This document shows positions 14,398 to 22,172 of a stretch of DNA of 32,145 nt, in pieces. The notes beneath the pieces were generated by a model. It did no database searches. It had not been told where the DNA came from and was given only the letters and a program-made list of their open reading frames with translations. The DNA comes from Bryobacterales bacterium (GTDB taxonomy: Bacteria; Acidobacteriota; Terriglobia; Bryobacterales; Bryobacteraceae). Both the position numbers and the translations under genes were made by a program. The stretch spans positions 1 to 32,145 of the forward strand of contig PMQB01000359.1 of the NCBI GenBank assembly GCA_003169195.1, read 5' to 3'. Each line of letters begins with the position of its first letter. Positions within the stretch are counted from its first letter, which is position 1.

Positions 14398-17076
14398 ATG
14401 GCCATTTCCTGGAAAAGTACCTTTGCCCTTGCTTTCGGTTTTCTCCTTCCAATAACTTCGTCCGCGCAGTACAAACCCGAACTGCGACTCCCCGATTCCG
14501 TTGCACCTACCAGTTACCAAGCCGACTTGACCCTCGACCCGGCGAATGATACTTTTTCGGGTTCTATTTCGATACACATCGATGTAAGGCAGCCGGTGAA
14601 AACGATCTGGCTGAACGGGACGGATATCTCCGTTTCGGAGGCTTCTCTCAAGGTGGGTGGTCAGAGTTCGAGTGCACAAGCCTTTCCCAATGGAGAAGAC
14701 TTTGTGGGGCTGAACTTTACCTCGGAAGTCCCCAGAGGAAAGGGGGAACTCACCATTCGCTATACGGGCAAAGTTCGCCAGCAAAATAGCTCAGGCATAT
14801 TCAGCATGGAGGATAACGGTAACAAGTACATTTTTACGCAATTTGAATCCACCGACGCTCGCGGCGCATTCCCTTGTTTTGACGAGCCTTCCTATAAGGT
14901 GCCGTGGCAGCTCACATTGCATGTGCCAGCTTCCGACACGGCTATTAGTAATACGCCTATCGAACGCGAGCGAACCGACGGCGCGATGAAGACGTACGAG
15001 TTTGAGCAAACCAAACCGCTGCCTAGCTATCTCGTTGCCTTCGCCGTGGGTCCTTTTGAATACGTGGATGCGGGCAAGGCTGGCAAGAACCAATTCCCAG
15101 TTCGCATTGTCGTTCCCAAGGGGCACGCGAACGAAGCGAAATATGCAGCCGAAGTTACAGCCACCATCCTCAATCGCCTGGAAGACTACTTTGGCATTCC
15201 ATTTCCTTACAAGAAGTCCGATCAAGTTGCCATTCCCGTGACTTTTGGTTTCGGAGCTATGGAAAATCCAGGAATGGTCACTTACGGCCAAAGTATTTTA
15301 CTGGGTGATCCGGCGCGCGACACAACGGGTCGACAGCGCGAGTATGCCTCGACGGCGGCTCACGAATTGGCCCATCAATGGTTTGGCGATCTGGTAACAA
15401 CGGCGTGGTGGAACGACATTTGGTTGAACGAAGCATTCGCCACTTGGATGGAACAGAAAATAATCGCTGAATGGAAACCCGAGTGGAAGACTCGCGTTGC
15501 CGACGTAGAATCAAAACTCTTTGCGGAGGGGCAGGATAGCCTCATCTCCGCCCGCAAGATCCGTCAAGAGATCACAAAGAAGGACGATATCAGCAACGCG
15601 TTCGATGGAATCACCTATCAAAAAGGCGCCGCGGTTATCGGCATGTTTGAGAACTACATCGGTCCAGCGGAATTCCGAAAGGGCGTGCAGACCTATCTCA
15701 AGCAATACGCCTTTAAGAATTCCACGGCGCCCGAGTTCCTCGATTCTATTAGCAGTGCCAGTAAGAAGAATGTGACTAAGGCCTTTTCCACGTTCTTGAA
15801 TCAGGCTGGCGTGCCCGTCGTGTCCGCTTCACTCGATTGCGGACAGCCCACTCCTGTCCTGCACCTGGAACAACATAGATCGTTGCCATTAGGCACCAAG
15901 AGTGAGCAACCGGAAACGTGGGAGATTCCAATTTGCATCCGCTACCCAGGCGCAAGTGGCCACGAAAAAACTTGCATGCTCATGGAACAGCCCAAGCAAG
16001 ACATGAAGCTCAATGCGAAAAGCTGTCCGGCATGGGTGCAAATGAACGACAATGCGATTGGTTATTACCAGGCGGCGTATCAAGGAGAGCTATTCAAGAA
16101 GCTGACAGGTGATGAAGCGGCGGGCAGCATGAGCACCCTAGAGCGAGTCGATTTCATGGGGAACGTTCGTTCTGGTGTCGCCTCCGGCCGGTTGCAGCTT
16201 GCCGATGAACTGAAGCTGGTGGAAGTATTCCATTCGGATGCAGACCGCCGCGTCGTGGAGTCCGCAATTTCCATAGCGCTGCAGCAATCCTCGTCGAATC
16301 CGTTCCCGAAACCGTGGGTGCCCGTCAACTTGATGCCCAACTACCGGCATTTTGTAGAAAGCAATTTCGGGCCGCGTGCGCATCAGGTGGGCTGGATTCC
16401 CAAAGGCGATGAGATTGACGATGTACGCTTGCTGCGGCCCTCATTGCTGGAAGCCGTGGCCATGTTCGGTGGCGATCAAGAACTCGCGAAACAAGGGCGC
16501 GAACTGGAAGAGAAGTGGATGCAGCACCATTCTTCCATTGATCCCAATCTAGTGGGTTCCGTTCTCGATACGGCCGCCTACTATGGCGACAAAAGCCTCA
16601 TGGATCGTTATCTGGCCGAGTTGAAGAAAACCACCGACCGGGAAGATAGGGAACGTCTCGAGATTGCGATGATCTTCTTCCGGGATCCAGCGGCGATTAG
16701 CGAGGCTATGAATGCGGTCCTTACCGGCGAAGTTCCCTTCATCGAGGCGGGCGGTTACCTGCTGGTGTATGGAGGCGCAGCTTCTAACGAGACCAGCAAG
16801 ATGGCGTTTGACTTCATCAAGGCGCATTATGACGAAATTCTGGCCAAGCGTCCAACTGGTGGTGGATTTGATTTCGCCGCTCTTTTGCCGCGCTCTGGCG
16901 GATCTTTTTGCGATGCTCAATCCAAGGCCGAACTCAAGGACTTCTTCGAACCGCGAGTGGATAAGCTACTCGGCGGACGCCACACGCTGAATCAAACGCT
17001 CGAAGGAATAGACGTCTGCATCGCCACACACTCGGCCGAGTTGCCCAGCTTGGAAGCGTTCTTGCGCAAATACTAA
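14398..17076 (+). CDS. Exported M1-family zinc aminopeptidase
   Basis: This aminopeptidase-N-like metallopeptidase removes N-terminal residues from peptides, here probably in the periplasm. I chose the ATG at 14398 (892 residues) because it puts a signal peptide (MAISWKSTFALAFGFLLPITSSAQ) right at the N-terminus. An in-frame ATG at 14326 would overlap the nitrilase gene and bury the signal behind 24 residues, and a GTG at 14380 is also possible. The N-terminal beta domain is followed by the exopeptidase motif GAMENPGM (286-293) and the zinc site HELAH (322-326) with Glu345 in WLNEAFATW, a correct HEXXH-X18-E spacing. The C-terminal half looks like the ERAP1-C helical domain. The stop codon shares bases with the stop of the convergent DUF2252 gene. 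Confidence 0.93.
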   Translation: MAISWKSTFALAFGFLLPITSSAQYKPELRLPDSVAPTSYQADLTLDPANDTFSGSISIHIDVRQPVKTIWLNGTDISVSEASLKVGGQSSSAQAFPNGEDFVGLNFTSEVPRGKGELTIRYTGKVRQQNSSGIFSMEDNGNKYIFTQFESTDARGAFPCFDEPSYKVPWQLTLHVPASDTAISNTPIERERTDGAMKTYEFEQTKPLPSYLVAFAVGPFEYVDAGKAGKNQFPVRIVVPKGHANEAKYAAEVTATILNRLEDYFGIPFPYKKSDQVAIPVTFGFGAMENPGMVTYGQSILLGDPARDTTGRQREYASTAAHELAHQWFGDLVTTAWWNDIWLNEAFATWMEQKIIAEWKPEWKTRVADVESKLFAEGQDSLISARKIRQEITKKDDISNAFDGITYQKGAAVIGMFENYIGPAEFRKGVQTYLKQYAFKNSTAPEFLDSISSASKKNVTKAFSTFLNQAGVPVVSASLDCGQPTPVLHLEQHRSLPLGTKSEQPETWEIPICIRYPGASGHEKTCMLMEQPKQDMKLNAKSCPAWVQMNDNAIGYYQAAYQGELFKKLTGDEAAGSMSTLERVDFMGNVRSGVASGRLQLADELKLVEVFHSDADRRVVESAISIALQQSSSNPFPKPWVPVNLMPNYRHFVESNFGPRAHQVGWIPKGDEIDDVRLLRPSLLEAVAMFGGDQELAKQGRELEEKWMQHHSSIDPNLVGSVLDTAAYYGDKSLMDRYLAELKKTTDREDRERLEIAMIFFRDPAAISEAMNAVLTGEVPFIEAGGYLLVYGGAASNETSKMAFDFIKAHYDEILAKRPTGGGFDFAALLPRSGGSFCDAQSKAELKDFFEPRVDKLLGGRHTLNQTLEGIDVCIATHSAELPSLEAFLRKY

Positions 17077-18404
17077 GTCTTTTGCTTCTCTGCGGTGGTC
17101 TTGACTCGACGTGTCTTGATAGCCTTCTTGAAGTCTTCGAAATCATCGTTGGTGACTTCCGCGTAACGCAACGCGAACTTGACGATGGATTTGATCGTTC
17201 TATCCGGGCTGCCGATGTAGCCTTTGATTTCGAGTGCATCGCCTGATCGAACATGTCCTCGTGCCAGTACTTCGCCTGCCACGCTGGCCAAGCTATTTAA
17301 ACCGTCGCCGCGCAAAGTCGCCAGTTCCACAGAACCCTTGTGGTCGTTTAACTGGCGCACCAGATAATCGTTGTCGCCCACGTGCGTCCAACCCAAGAGT
17401 AAGTCCGAGATTGCTTGGATCCGATGCTGTCCTTCTACCACGCGTTTTCCCTGATGGTCGTAATGCGTGTGCTTTAAGTAAGGGGCATAGGCGGAATGCG
17501 TCTCCTGCTTGATCTGCAAAAACAGCGGATCGCTCTCGCCGTTTTCCATCAGTACAACGTAGTCCCGCAGCGCCACGCTCCCAGTCCCGACGATCTTGAA
17601 GGCCACGTCGCATGGGGTGAAGAAGTGGAACAAGTGTCGGCGCTCCGGCGAAAGCGTTTCCGCGTACGCGGGCAGGGCGTCCAAGACAGCTTGTTTTTCC
17701 GTGGCGTTGACTCGCCACAGCACGTGCTCAACAGGCTTGAAACAAACATGGCCGTTGCCGTCGTTCCGGGTGTACTTTTTGAGCAGATCGGCAGGTGTGG
17801 CGCGTTCGGCCTGCTTAAGCGCTTGGTTCACAGCCGGCGCCTTTTCGGGCCGGCGAATGATATGGCGTGCGGCCGTCAGCAGCGGCTGTTCAGCCAACAT
17901 TTCGAGAGTCTGGCAATAGCCTGTCGCGAAAGCTTCCACTGCTTCCGTACAGCCGGGTGCTTTGTGTCCTGCCTCAACGCCCGCCAGCACTAAGCTCGCG
18001 GCCATCCGCTTGACGTCCCATTCCCACGGTCCTTCAATCGTCTCATCGAAGTCGTTCAGATCGAAGACCAAGTGGCCGTCCGCCGATGCAAAGCAGCCCA
18101 TGTTCTGTACGTGCGCATCACCGCTGATTTGCACTGTGATTCCGGTAGAGGGATGGCCGCCCAAATCTGCCGCCATGATGGATACACCGCCGCGAAAAAA
18201 GGCAAACGGCGAGAGCGACATCCGCCTGTACTTCTCCGGTAAAAGCCGAACGACCCGCCCTTCCGTAGCGTTCAGCAGCGTGTCGAGTGCCGAGATCTTG
18301 CGTTTACCGGGCTCAAAGCTGCCCAGACTGTTGCGGCTCAATTCTTTGCGCTGTTTCTGTCCTTGTTTGAGGCGAGCTTCCCGTCCCACCGGCTTTGGAG
18401 TCAC
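17073..18404 (-). CDS. DUF2252 family protein
   Basis: This 443-residue protein belongs to a widespread family of unknown biochemical function. Its core resembles aminoglycoside-phosphotransferase/kinase-like folds: FAFFRGG, then ISGDAHVQNMGCF, then LVFDLNDFDETIEGPWEWDVKRMA and later YVVLMENGESDPLFLQIKQE, with VVEGQHRIQAISDLLLGW near residue 325. The GDAHxxN and DLNDFD motifs look like the catalytic and metal-binding segments of such kinases, but no substrate is known. I chose the GTG at 18404 because AGGAGA sits six bases upstream. A GTG at 18428 in the same frame lies ahead of that site and overlaps the dehydrogenase gene further. It is the last gene of the STAS-dehydrogenase-DUF2252 unit and is convergent with the M1 gene. 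Confidence 0.88.
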   Translation of the reverse strand: MTPKPVGREARLKQGQKQRKELSRNSLGSFEPGKRKISALDTLLNATEGRVVRLLPEKYRRMSLSPFAFFRGGVSIMAADLGGHPSTGITVQISGDAHVQNMGCFASADGHLVFDLNDFDETIEGPWEWDVKRMAASLVLAGVEAGHKAPGCTEAVEAFATGYCQTLEMLAEQPLLTAARHIIRRPEKAPAVNQALKQAERATPADLLKKYTRNDGNGHVCFKPVEHVLWRVNATEKQAVLDALPAYAETLSPERRHLFHFFTPCDVAFKIVGTGSVALRDYVVLMENGESDPLFLQIKQETHSAYAPYLKHTHYDHQGKRVVEGQHRIQAISDLLLGWTHVGDNDYLVRQLNDHKGSVELATLRGDGLNSLASVAGEVLARGHVRSGDALEIKGYIGSPDRTIKSIVKFALRYAEVTNDDFEDFKKAIKTRRVKTTAEKQKT

Positions 18405-18410
18405 TGCTTG

Positions 18411-18416
18411 TCTCCT
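18411..18416 (-). promoter_or_regulatory. Shine-Dalgarno site for the DUF2252 gene, overlapping the upstream stop codon
   Basis: AGGAGA on the minus strand is six bases from the GTG at 18404-18402. Its first two bases are the AG of the TAG stop (18417-18415) of the dehydrogenase gene, so a ribosome finishing the dehydrogenase is positioned to reinitiate. Confidence 0.65.
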
Positions 18417-20004
18417 AGAGAGGGTCACGTGTCAACAGGCCATCTATATTTCGTAGAATCCCGCGTGGATTAGCTTTCCGCAATTCGGGCGGCAAAAGAC
18501 TCTCCGGAAAGTTTTGGTAACAAACTGGCCGGGCAAAACGGAGGATAGCGGCCGATCCGACGGAGGTGAACTTTTCGTCGGAAGTGGCCGGGTACGGGCC
18601 GCCATGGTGCATGGCATAACCTACTTCTACGCCGGTTGGGAAGCCGTTGAAGATCAGTCGGCCAGCCTTGCGGGTCAATAGATCGATCAAAGCGCCGTTC
18701 GCTGCGAGTTCGTCAGCGTTGCCGTGAATGGTGGCGGTGAGTGTCCCGTCGATTTTTTCAGCGCATTGCATCACTTCCGCGGCGGACGCGCAACGGACCA
18801 CCACCGTGGCTGGGCCGAAGATCTCTTCGTGCAGCGTGTGGTTGACAAGCCAAGTGGCCGCATTGGCGACAAACACACCGGGTTGGCCTTCTGTGCGCTC
18901 TATAGCCGCTGCGTTTGCGGATTTGCGAGTAGTCACGCTCTTCACACTTGAGGCACTGTGAAAGCGCTGGTCATATCCTTTGGCAACGCCGGCGTTCAGC
19001 ATCGTGCCGGGCGTAGCTTGCTCAAAGCACTCACCGAGTTTCTGAACGAAACTACTGAAGTCTTCACTCTCCACTCCGAACACTAGCCCAGGGCAAGTGC
19101 AAAATTGCCCTACCCCGAGAGTGACCGACTTGAATAACGCTTCGGCCAACGCCGGGGCTTTCCCTTGAATGGCACTGGGCATGACAAAAAATGGATTGGT
19201 GCTGCCCATCTCTGCGTAGACCGGAATTGGGTGGGGACGTTGTGCGGCTGTATCGAACAAAGCGCGACCTGCTTTGCCGGAACCGGTGAAAGCCACGGCG
19301 CGAGTTTCGGGGTGCCTGACTACGGCTAGGCTAACTTCGGGCGAAGTGCCATGCAGCAGGGAAAACGTCCCTTCGGGCAAGCCCTGCGACTTAACGGCTT
19401 TCACAATGGCGGCTGCTACCAATTCCGACGTGCCAGGATGCGCTGGATGTCCTTTGACAACGACCGGGTTTCCCGCCGCAAAGGCCGATGCCGTATCGCC
19501 ACCCGCCACAGAAAAAGCGAGGGGAAAGTTGCTGGCGCCGAAAACGGCCACCGGGCCAATGGGCCGCAGCATGCGCCGGATATCAGGGCGGGGCAATGGC
19601 TTGCGATCAGGCAGCGGCGTGTCAATCCTCGCATCTACCCATGAGCCTTCTTTCACGATGTCCGCGAATAGCTTGAGCTGATTCGTGGTGCGGTCGCGTT
19701 CCCCTGTTAAGCGAGCGGTATCCAAGCCCGATTCCTGCACGGCGCGTTCTACCAATACATCGCCTAACGCCAGAATCTCGTCGCGGATCGCGAGCAAGAA
19801 ATCCGCGCGCTTCTCGGCGCTCAGTGCACGCAGCGTCACGGCGGCTTTGGCTGCCAATTCCAACGCGTGGTCAATTTCGCTTTGGTCCGCCTCGTGAAAC
19901 AAAGGTTCTAGCGCGCTTGCGGTGCGAGGATTGAAACCCTGAAAAGTTTTTGCACCCCGGCCCGACTGGGCAAACCCAATCAAATTCTTGCCTTGAATCA
20001 ACAT
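18415..20004 (-). CDS. 2,5-dioxovalerate (alpha-ketoglutarate semialdehyde) dehydrogenase
   Basis: This 529-residue NAD(P)-dependent aldehyde dehydrogenase oxidises 2,5-dioxopentanoate to 2-oxoglutarate, the last step of non-phosphorylative pentose, hexarate or hydroxyproline breakdown. The order of motifs is FGASNFPLAFSVAGGDTA (cofactor cleft), KGHPAHPGTSELVA, AFTGSGKAGRAL, Glu265 in YAEMGSTNPFF, and catalytic Cys302 in GQFCTCPG. The length, the KGHPAHPGTS segment, and the NGFPTGVEVGYAMHHGGPYPATSD tail region match the KGSADH-III-type subfamily. No other pathway gene is beside it, so the substrate is inferred from family resemblance only. Its ATG overlaps the STAS gene by seven bases (ATGTTGA), and its stop is part of the ribosome site of the DUF2252 gene. 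Confidence 0.9.
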   Translation of the reverse strand: MLIQGKNLIGFAQSGRGAKTFQGFNPRTASALEPLFHEADQSEIDHALELAAKAAVTLRALSAEKRADFLLAIRDEILALGDVLVERAVQESGLDTARLTGERDRTTNQLKLFADIVKEGSWVDARIDTPLPDRKPLPRPDIRRMLRPIGPVAVFGASNFPLAFSVAGGDTASAFAAGNPVVVKGHPAHPGTSELVAAAIVKAVKSQGLPEGTFSLLHGTSPEVSLAVVRHPETRAVAFTGSGKAGRALFDTAAQRPHPIPVYAEMGSTNPFFVMPSAIQGKAPALAEALFKSVTLGVGQFCTCPGLVFGVESEDFSSFVQKLGECFEQATPGTMLNAGVAKGYDQRFHSASSVKSVTTRKSANAAAIERTEGQPGVFVANAATWLVNHTLHEEIFGPATVVVRCASAAEVMQCAEKIDGTLTATIHGNADELAANGALIDLLTRKAGRLIFNGFPTGVEVGYAMHHGGPYPATSDEKFTSVGSAAILRFARPVCYQNFPESLLPPELRKANPRGILRNIDGLLTRDPL

Positions 20005-20363
20005 AGATTTTTCTTAGCGAGCAACTCTTGTTTAGCGCTTTGCATATCCTTAGCAGGCGGAAGCAACTCTTCCAGCCTGGTCATATCTAGCATTTTTAGC
20101 AGCGAAGGTGTGCTTCCTACTAGGCGAATACCCATGCTTTGCCGGTTTGCAAAGTTGTAAACAATGGTCAATTCCCCCAGACCGGCGCTATCCACGCTCG
20201 TGACTTCGGCCACTTGCAGAATCAGCCCCGTCAGTTTGGCGTTGGCCAAGAGCTGACGGGCGGCCTCCCGTAATCCGCTTAGCGATGGTCCCAGTGTGAG
20301 AGGACCCGCCAGTTGTAAAACACCAAAACCTTCCTCAACCCGATGCGTAACAGTAAGCGCCAT
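19998..20363 (-). CDS. STAS-domain protein, anti-sigma-factor antagonist type
   Basis: This single STAS domain, 121 residues from the ATG at 20363, resembles SpoIIAA/RsbV. Such proteins bind anti-sigma kinases and are switched by phosphorylation of a conserved serine, seen here as Ser59 in TSVDSAGLGELTIVY. The opening MALTVTHRVEEGFGVLQLAGPLTLG is the usual first strand of the domain. An in-frame ATG at 20408 would add 15 residues with no recognisable role, and neither start has a strong ribosome site. No anti-sigma kinase or sigma factor is encoded in the window, so its partner must be elsewhere. It is the first gene of a three-gene unit with a dehydrogenase and a DUF2252 protein. Confidence 0.87.
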   Translation of the reverse strand: MALTVTHRVEEGFGVLQLAGPLTLGPSLSGLREAARQLLANAKLTGLILQVAEVTSVDSAGLGELTIVYNFANRQSMGIRLVGSTPSLLKMLDMTRLEELLPPAKDMQSAKQELLAKKNLC

Positions 20364-20452
20364 TTTTCTTGCTTTGACTCCGGTTAGGAGTGGACCGTCA
20401 TTATCCATCTGGATACCGAAAAATTATCTAGTTCGTGCTACAAACGCGCGCA

Positions 20453-20631
20453 GCAGGCCGGAAAAACACATTCCCATGGTCGTCTATGGATCGGCTGCCG
20501 AATTGCATCTGAAAGGTTACCCTTCAGATTTGAAGAGACTCCTCGGAGGTTCCTCCTCATTTCTTGGGTTGTACCGCTCATAGCGTCGATTCACAACAGC
20601 GCGCCTCCACCCGATGCGCGCTGTTTTTTTT
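20453..20631 (+). ncRNA. Candidate plus-strand small RNA ending in an intrinsic terminator
   Basis: The gap between the STAS gene and the M28 gene carries a strong terminator pointing along the plus strand, although both flanking genes are on the minus strand. Upstream of it, the plus strand can fold into several stems. GCAG-g-CCG (20453-20460) pairs with CGGCTGC (20492-20498), enclosing CCAT/ATGG (20474-20477/20486-20489). ATCTGAA (20507-20513) pairs with TTCAGAT (20523-20529). GGAG/CTCC lies around 20545-20556. A possible extended -10 (TG-n-TACAAA, 20436-20444) would start transcription near 20451, but no -35 is evident. A 35-codon plus-strand frame (20476-20583) has no ribosome site. The RNA reading is inference from fold and polarity. 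Confidence 0.35.
20595..20631 (+). terminator. Intrinsic terminator, plus-strand orientation
   Basis: AACAGCGCGC (20595-20604) and GCGCGCTGTT (20616-20625) form a perfect 10-bp stem with an 11-base loop, followed by a run of eight T (20624-20631). Read on the minus strand the hairpin is followed by GTGAATCG with no T-run, so it should terminate plus-strand transcription only. Confidence 0.8.
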
Positions 20632-20657
20632 CTAACTTGACGATGGTACCACCGCTT

Positions 20658-22013
20658 CTAGTAGGTTTCTATTTTCCTCTGCTGGTAGGGCGGCGTGGTG
20701 AAAGCCGTCACTAGACTCTCGTTTCCATCCTTGTCGACAGCCTTTACTCCCAGCACGACTTCGTCAATATTCACGTTTTCCAGGGTAAAGCGATTGACGT
20801 TGCCGACGAAGATTTCGCGTTCCCAGGTGGGCGATGTCGTTTTGCGCATCACCACGGCGTAGCCAGCGAGATCGGCTTCGGGGCTATCGTTTTGCCAGCT
20901 CATAACGGCGTCGTAACCACTGCCACGCGTGAGCGGTGAGGCAAAGGCTCGTCCTTCGGTGGGGGGAGGCGTTTTGATTTGGGGTGCGTGCGGGGCTGAA
21001 GCCAGTTCAGCGATGCCGGCGGCGGTTGCCTTGGTTACCAGTGCCGTGTATTTCGGAGCAGTATTGGCGAAGGTATCCGTGGCTGTATGCTGGTTACTGA
21101 AATTTTCCATGGGCGTAGTGACGCGGATCGCCGCGAAGCCGAGAGCGGCGAAGGGACTGTGGTCACCGCCGCGTCCGAAGCGGTCATGGCGGAAAACCAG
21201 ATTGATTTCAAAGCCGGGTTGATAGCGTTCGGCCGCGGACTTCATGTAGCGCGCGACTTGCCGCGATGGAGAATCGTTGGGGTCTTCGGAAAAGACATTG
21301 ACGTAGCGGTTGCTGGTCTCACCGTTGCCGGTGACGTTGCTACCGATGATGTCGTTGTTGAAGAGCGCTTCAATGTGATCATGGCGGGCGGCGGCGTCTT
21401 GCGCATACAAACCGCTGCCAAACAGCCCGTACTCTTCGGCGGCGAACGCAATGAAGACGATGGTCTTGCGGAATTGATATTGGCTCAGCACGCGTGCCAG
21501 TTCCAGGACGGCTGCGGTACCGCTGCCGTCGTCGGTCACACCCGGAGCGATGGCTGCTGCCGTACCCGGGCCATCGAGTTCACGCTGGCCCTTCTCGTTC
21601 TGTTTGTAGGTGAGATTGATGGTGTCGTAGTGGCCGCTCACCAGCACTTGTTCCTGCGGTTGGCTGGTGCCCTTAAGGACTGCGACAACGTTCCAGATTT
21701 CAACGTTACTGAACGCGCGGCCTTGCTTGGCTAAACGGTGCTTGTCAAAAGAGACTTCGAGTTTTGGATTGTAACTTTTGAACTGCGCCGCAATCCATTC
21801 GCGGGCGGCTCCGACTCCATGGACTGGATCGTCGGTAGCTGAGAATATATTGCGTGTTTGGAAGGTCTCGAGCTTCTGCTGCGTTTCCGCTATGTGGTCG
21901 CTTGAGATCTGCGAGACGATAGCTTGTATCTGTGGATTGAGGGGTTTGGGAGACTCGGCCCAGCCAAAGCAGCACGTGCCCAGTAATAGCAACAGTTTAA
22001 ATCTCTTTGTCAT
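20658..22013 (-). CDS. Exported M28-family metallopeptidase
   Basis: This zinc aminopeptidase/peptidase is predicted to act in the periplasm or outside the cell. The dizinc ligands and catalytic residues are visible in order: His128 and Asp130 in VSGHYDTI, Asp in GVTDDGSGTAAVLE, the Glu pair in FIAFAAEEYGLFGSG, Asp in FNNDIIGSN, and His in FSNQHTATDTF. After about residue 360 a fibronectin-like C-terminal module follows (VMSWQNDSPEADLAGYAVV), which is common in secreted M28 enzymes. I chose the ATG at 22013 (451 residues) because it gives a clean signal peptide (MTKRFKLLLLLGTCCFGWAES). An in-frame TTG at 22043 would only prepend ten residues. The gene is monocistronic, bounded on both sides by structured intergenic DNA. 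Confidence 0.92.
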   Translation of the reverse strand: MTKRFKLLLLLGTCCFGWAESPKPLNPQIQAIVSQISSDHIAETQQKLETFQTRNIFSATDDPVHGVGAAREWIAAQFKSYNPKLEVSFDKHRLAKQGRAFSNVEIWNVVAVLKGTSQPQEQVLVSGHYDTINLTYKQNEKGQRELDGPGTAAAIAPGVTDDGSGTAAVLELARVLSQYQFRKTIVFIAFAAEEYGLFGSGLYAQDAAARHDHIEALFNNDIIGSNVTGNGETSNRYVNVFSEDPNDSPSRQVARYMKSAAERYQPGFEINLVFRHDRFGRGGDHSPFAALGFAAIRVTTPMENFSNQHTATDTFANTAPKYTALVTKATAAGIAELASAPHAPQIKTPPPTEGRAFASPLTRGSGYDAVMSWQNDSPEADLAGYAVVMRKTTSPTWEREIFVGNVNRFTLENVNIDEVVLGVKAVDKDGNESLVTAFTTPPYQQRKIETY

Positions 22014-22077
22014 ATTTATGTGATTCCGCTCATAGTAACGCAACCAGCGCCTTTAAAACAGCATCCAAAAACCAACG

Positions 22078-22172
22078 GTAGCTAAATCCACAGTGACCGC
22101 GCGCGTTTATCCGCACGCGATCACGAACCGGCGAGGGGTTCCTCCGGCTCCTCGCCGGTTTGTTTTAGCTAC
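22078..22172. repeat. Three-stem (cloverleaf-like) inverted-repeat element
   Basis: An outer perfect 9-bp inverted repeat, GTAGCTAAA (22078-22086) and TTTAGCTAC (22164-22172), encloses two hairpins. The first is a 13-position stem with two C-A mismatches (22093-22105 with 22112-22124). The second is a perfect 11-bp stem (AACCGGCGAGG 22126-22136 with CCTCGCCGGTT 22150-22160) with a 13-base loop. The element overlaps the TAA stop of the amidohydrolase gene at 22165-22167. Either strand could form a three-way junction. It may be a processed 3' element, a protein-binding site or a regulatory RNA. Confidence 0.55.
22126..22166 (+). terminator. Intrinsic terminator-like hairpin, plus-strand orientation
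   Basis: The perfect 11-bp stem 22126-22136/22150-22160 is followed on the plus strand by TTTGTTTT. On the minus strand, the direction of the amidohydrolase gene that ends here, it is followed by CGTGATCG without a T-run. As with the element near 20595, the polarity is opposite to both neighbouring genes. Confidence 0.5.

Noticed and set aside
20476-20583. 35-codon plus-strand frame within the candidate small RNA.
   Set aside because: No ribosome binding site and no recognisable peptide; structure and the terminator suggest a non-coding RNA if it is transcribed at all.
21087-21734. 215-codon plus-strand frame opposite the M28 gene.
   Set aside because: Shadow of the M28 coding strand, whose catalytic motifs are all intact; no recognisable protein family.
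21951-22013. Lipobox in the M28 signal peptide (LLGTC).
   Set aside because: Thr at the position before Cys is a poor fit for signal peptidase II; an ordinary signal peptide cut after GWA is more likely.
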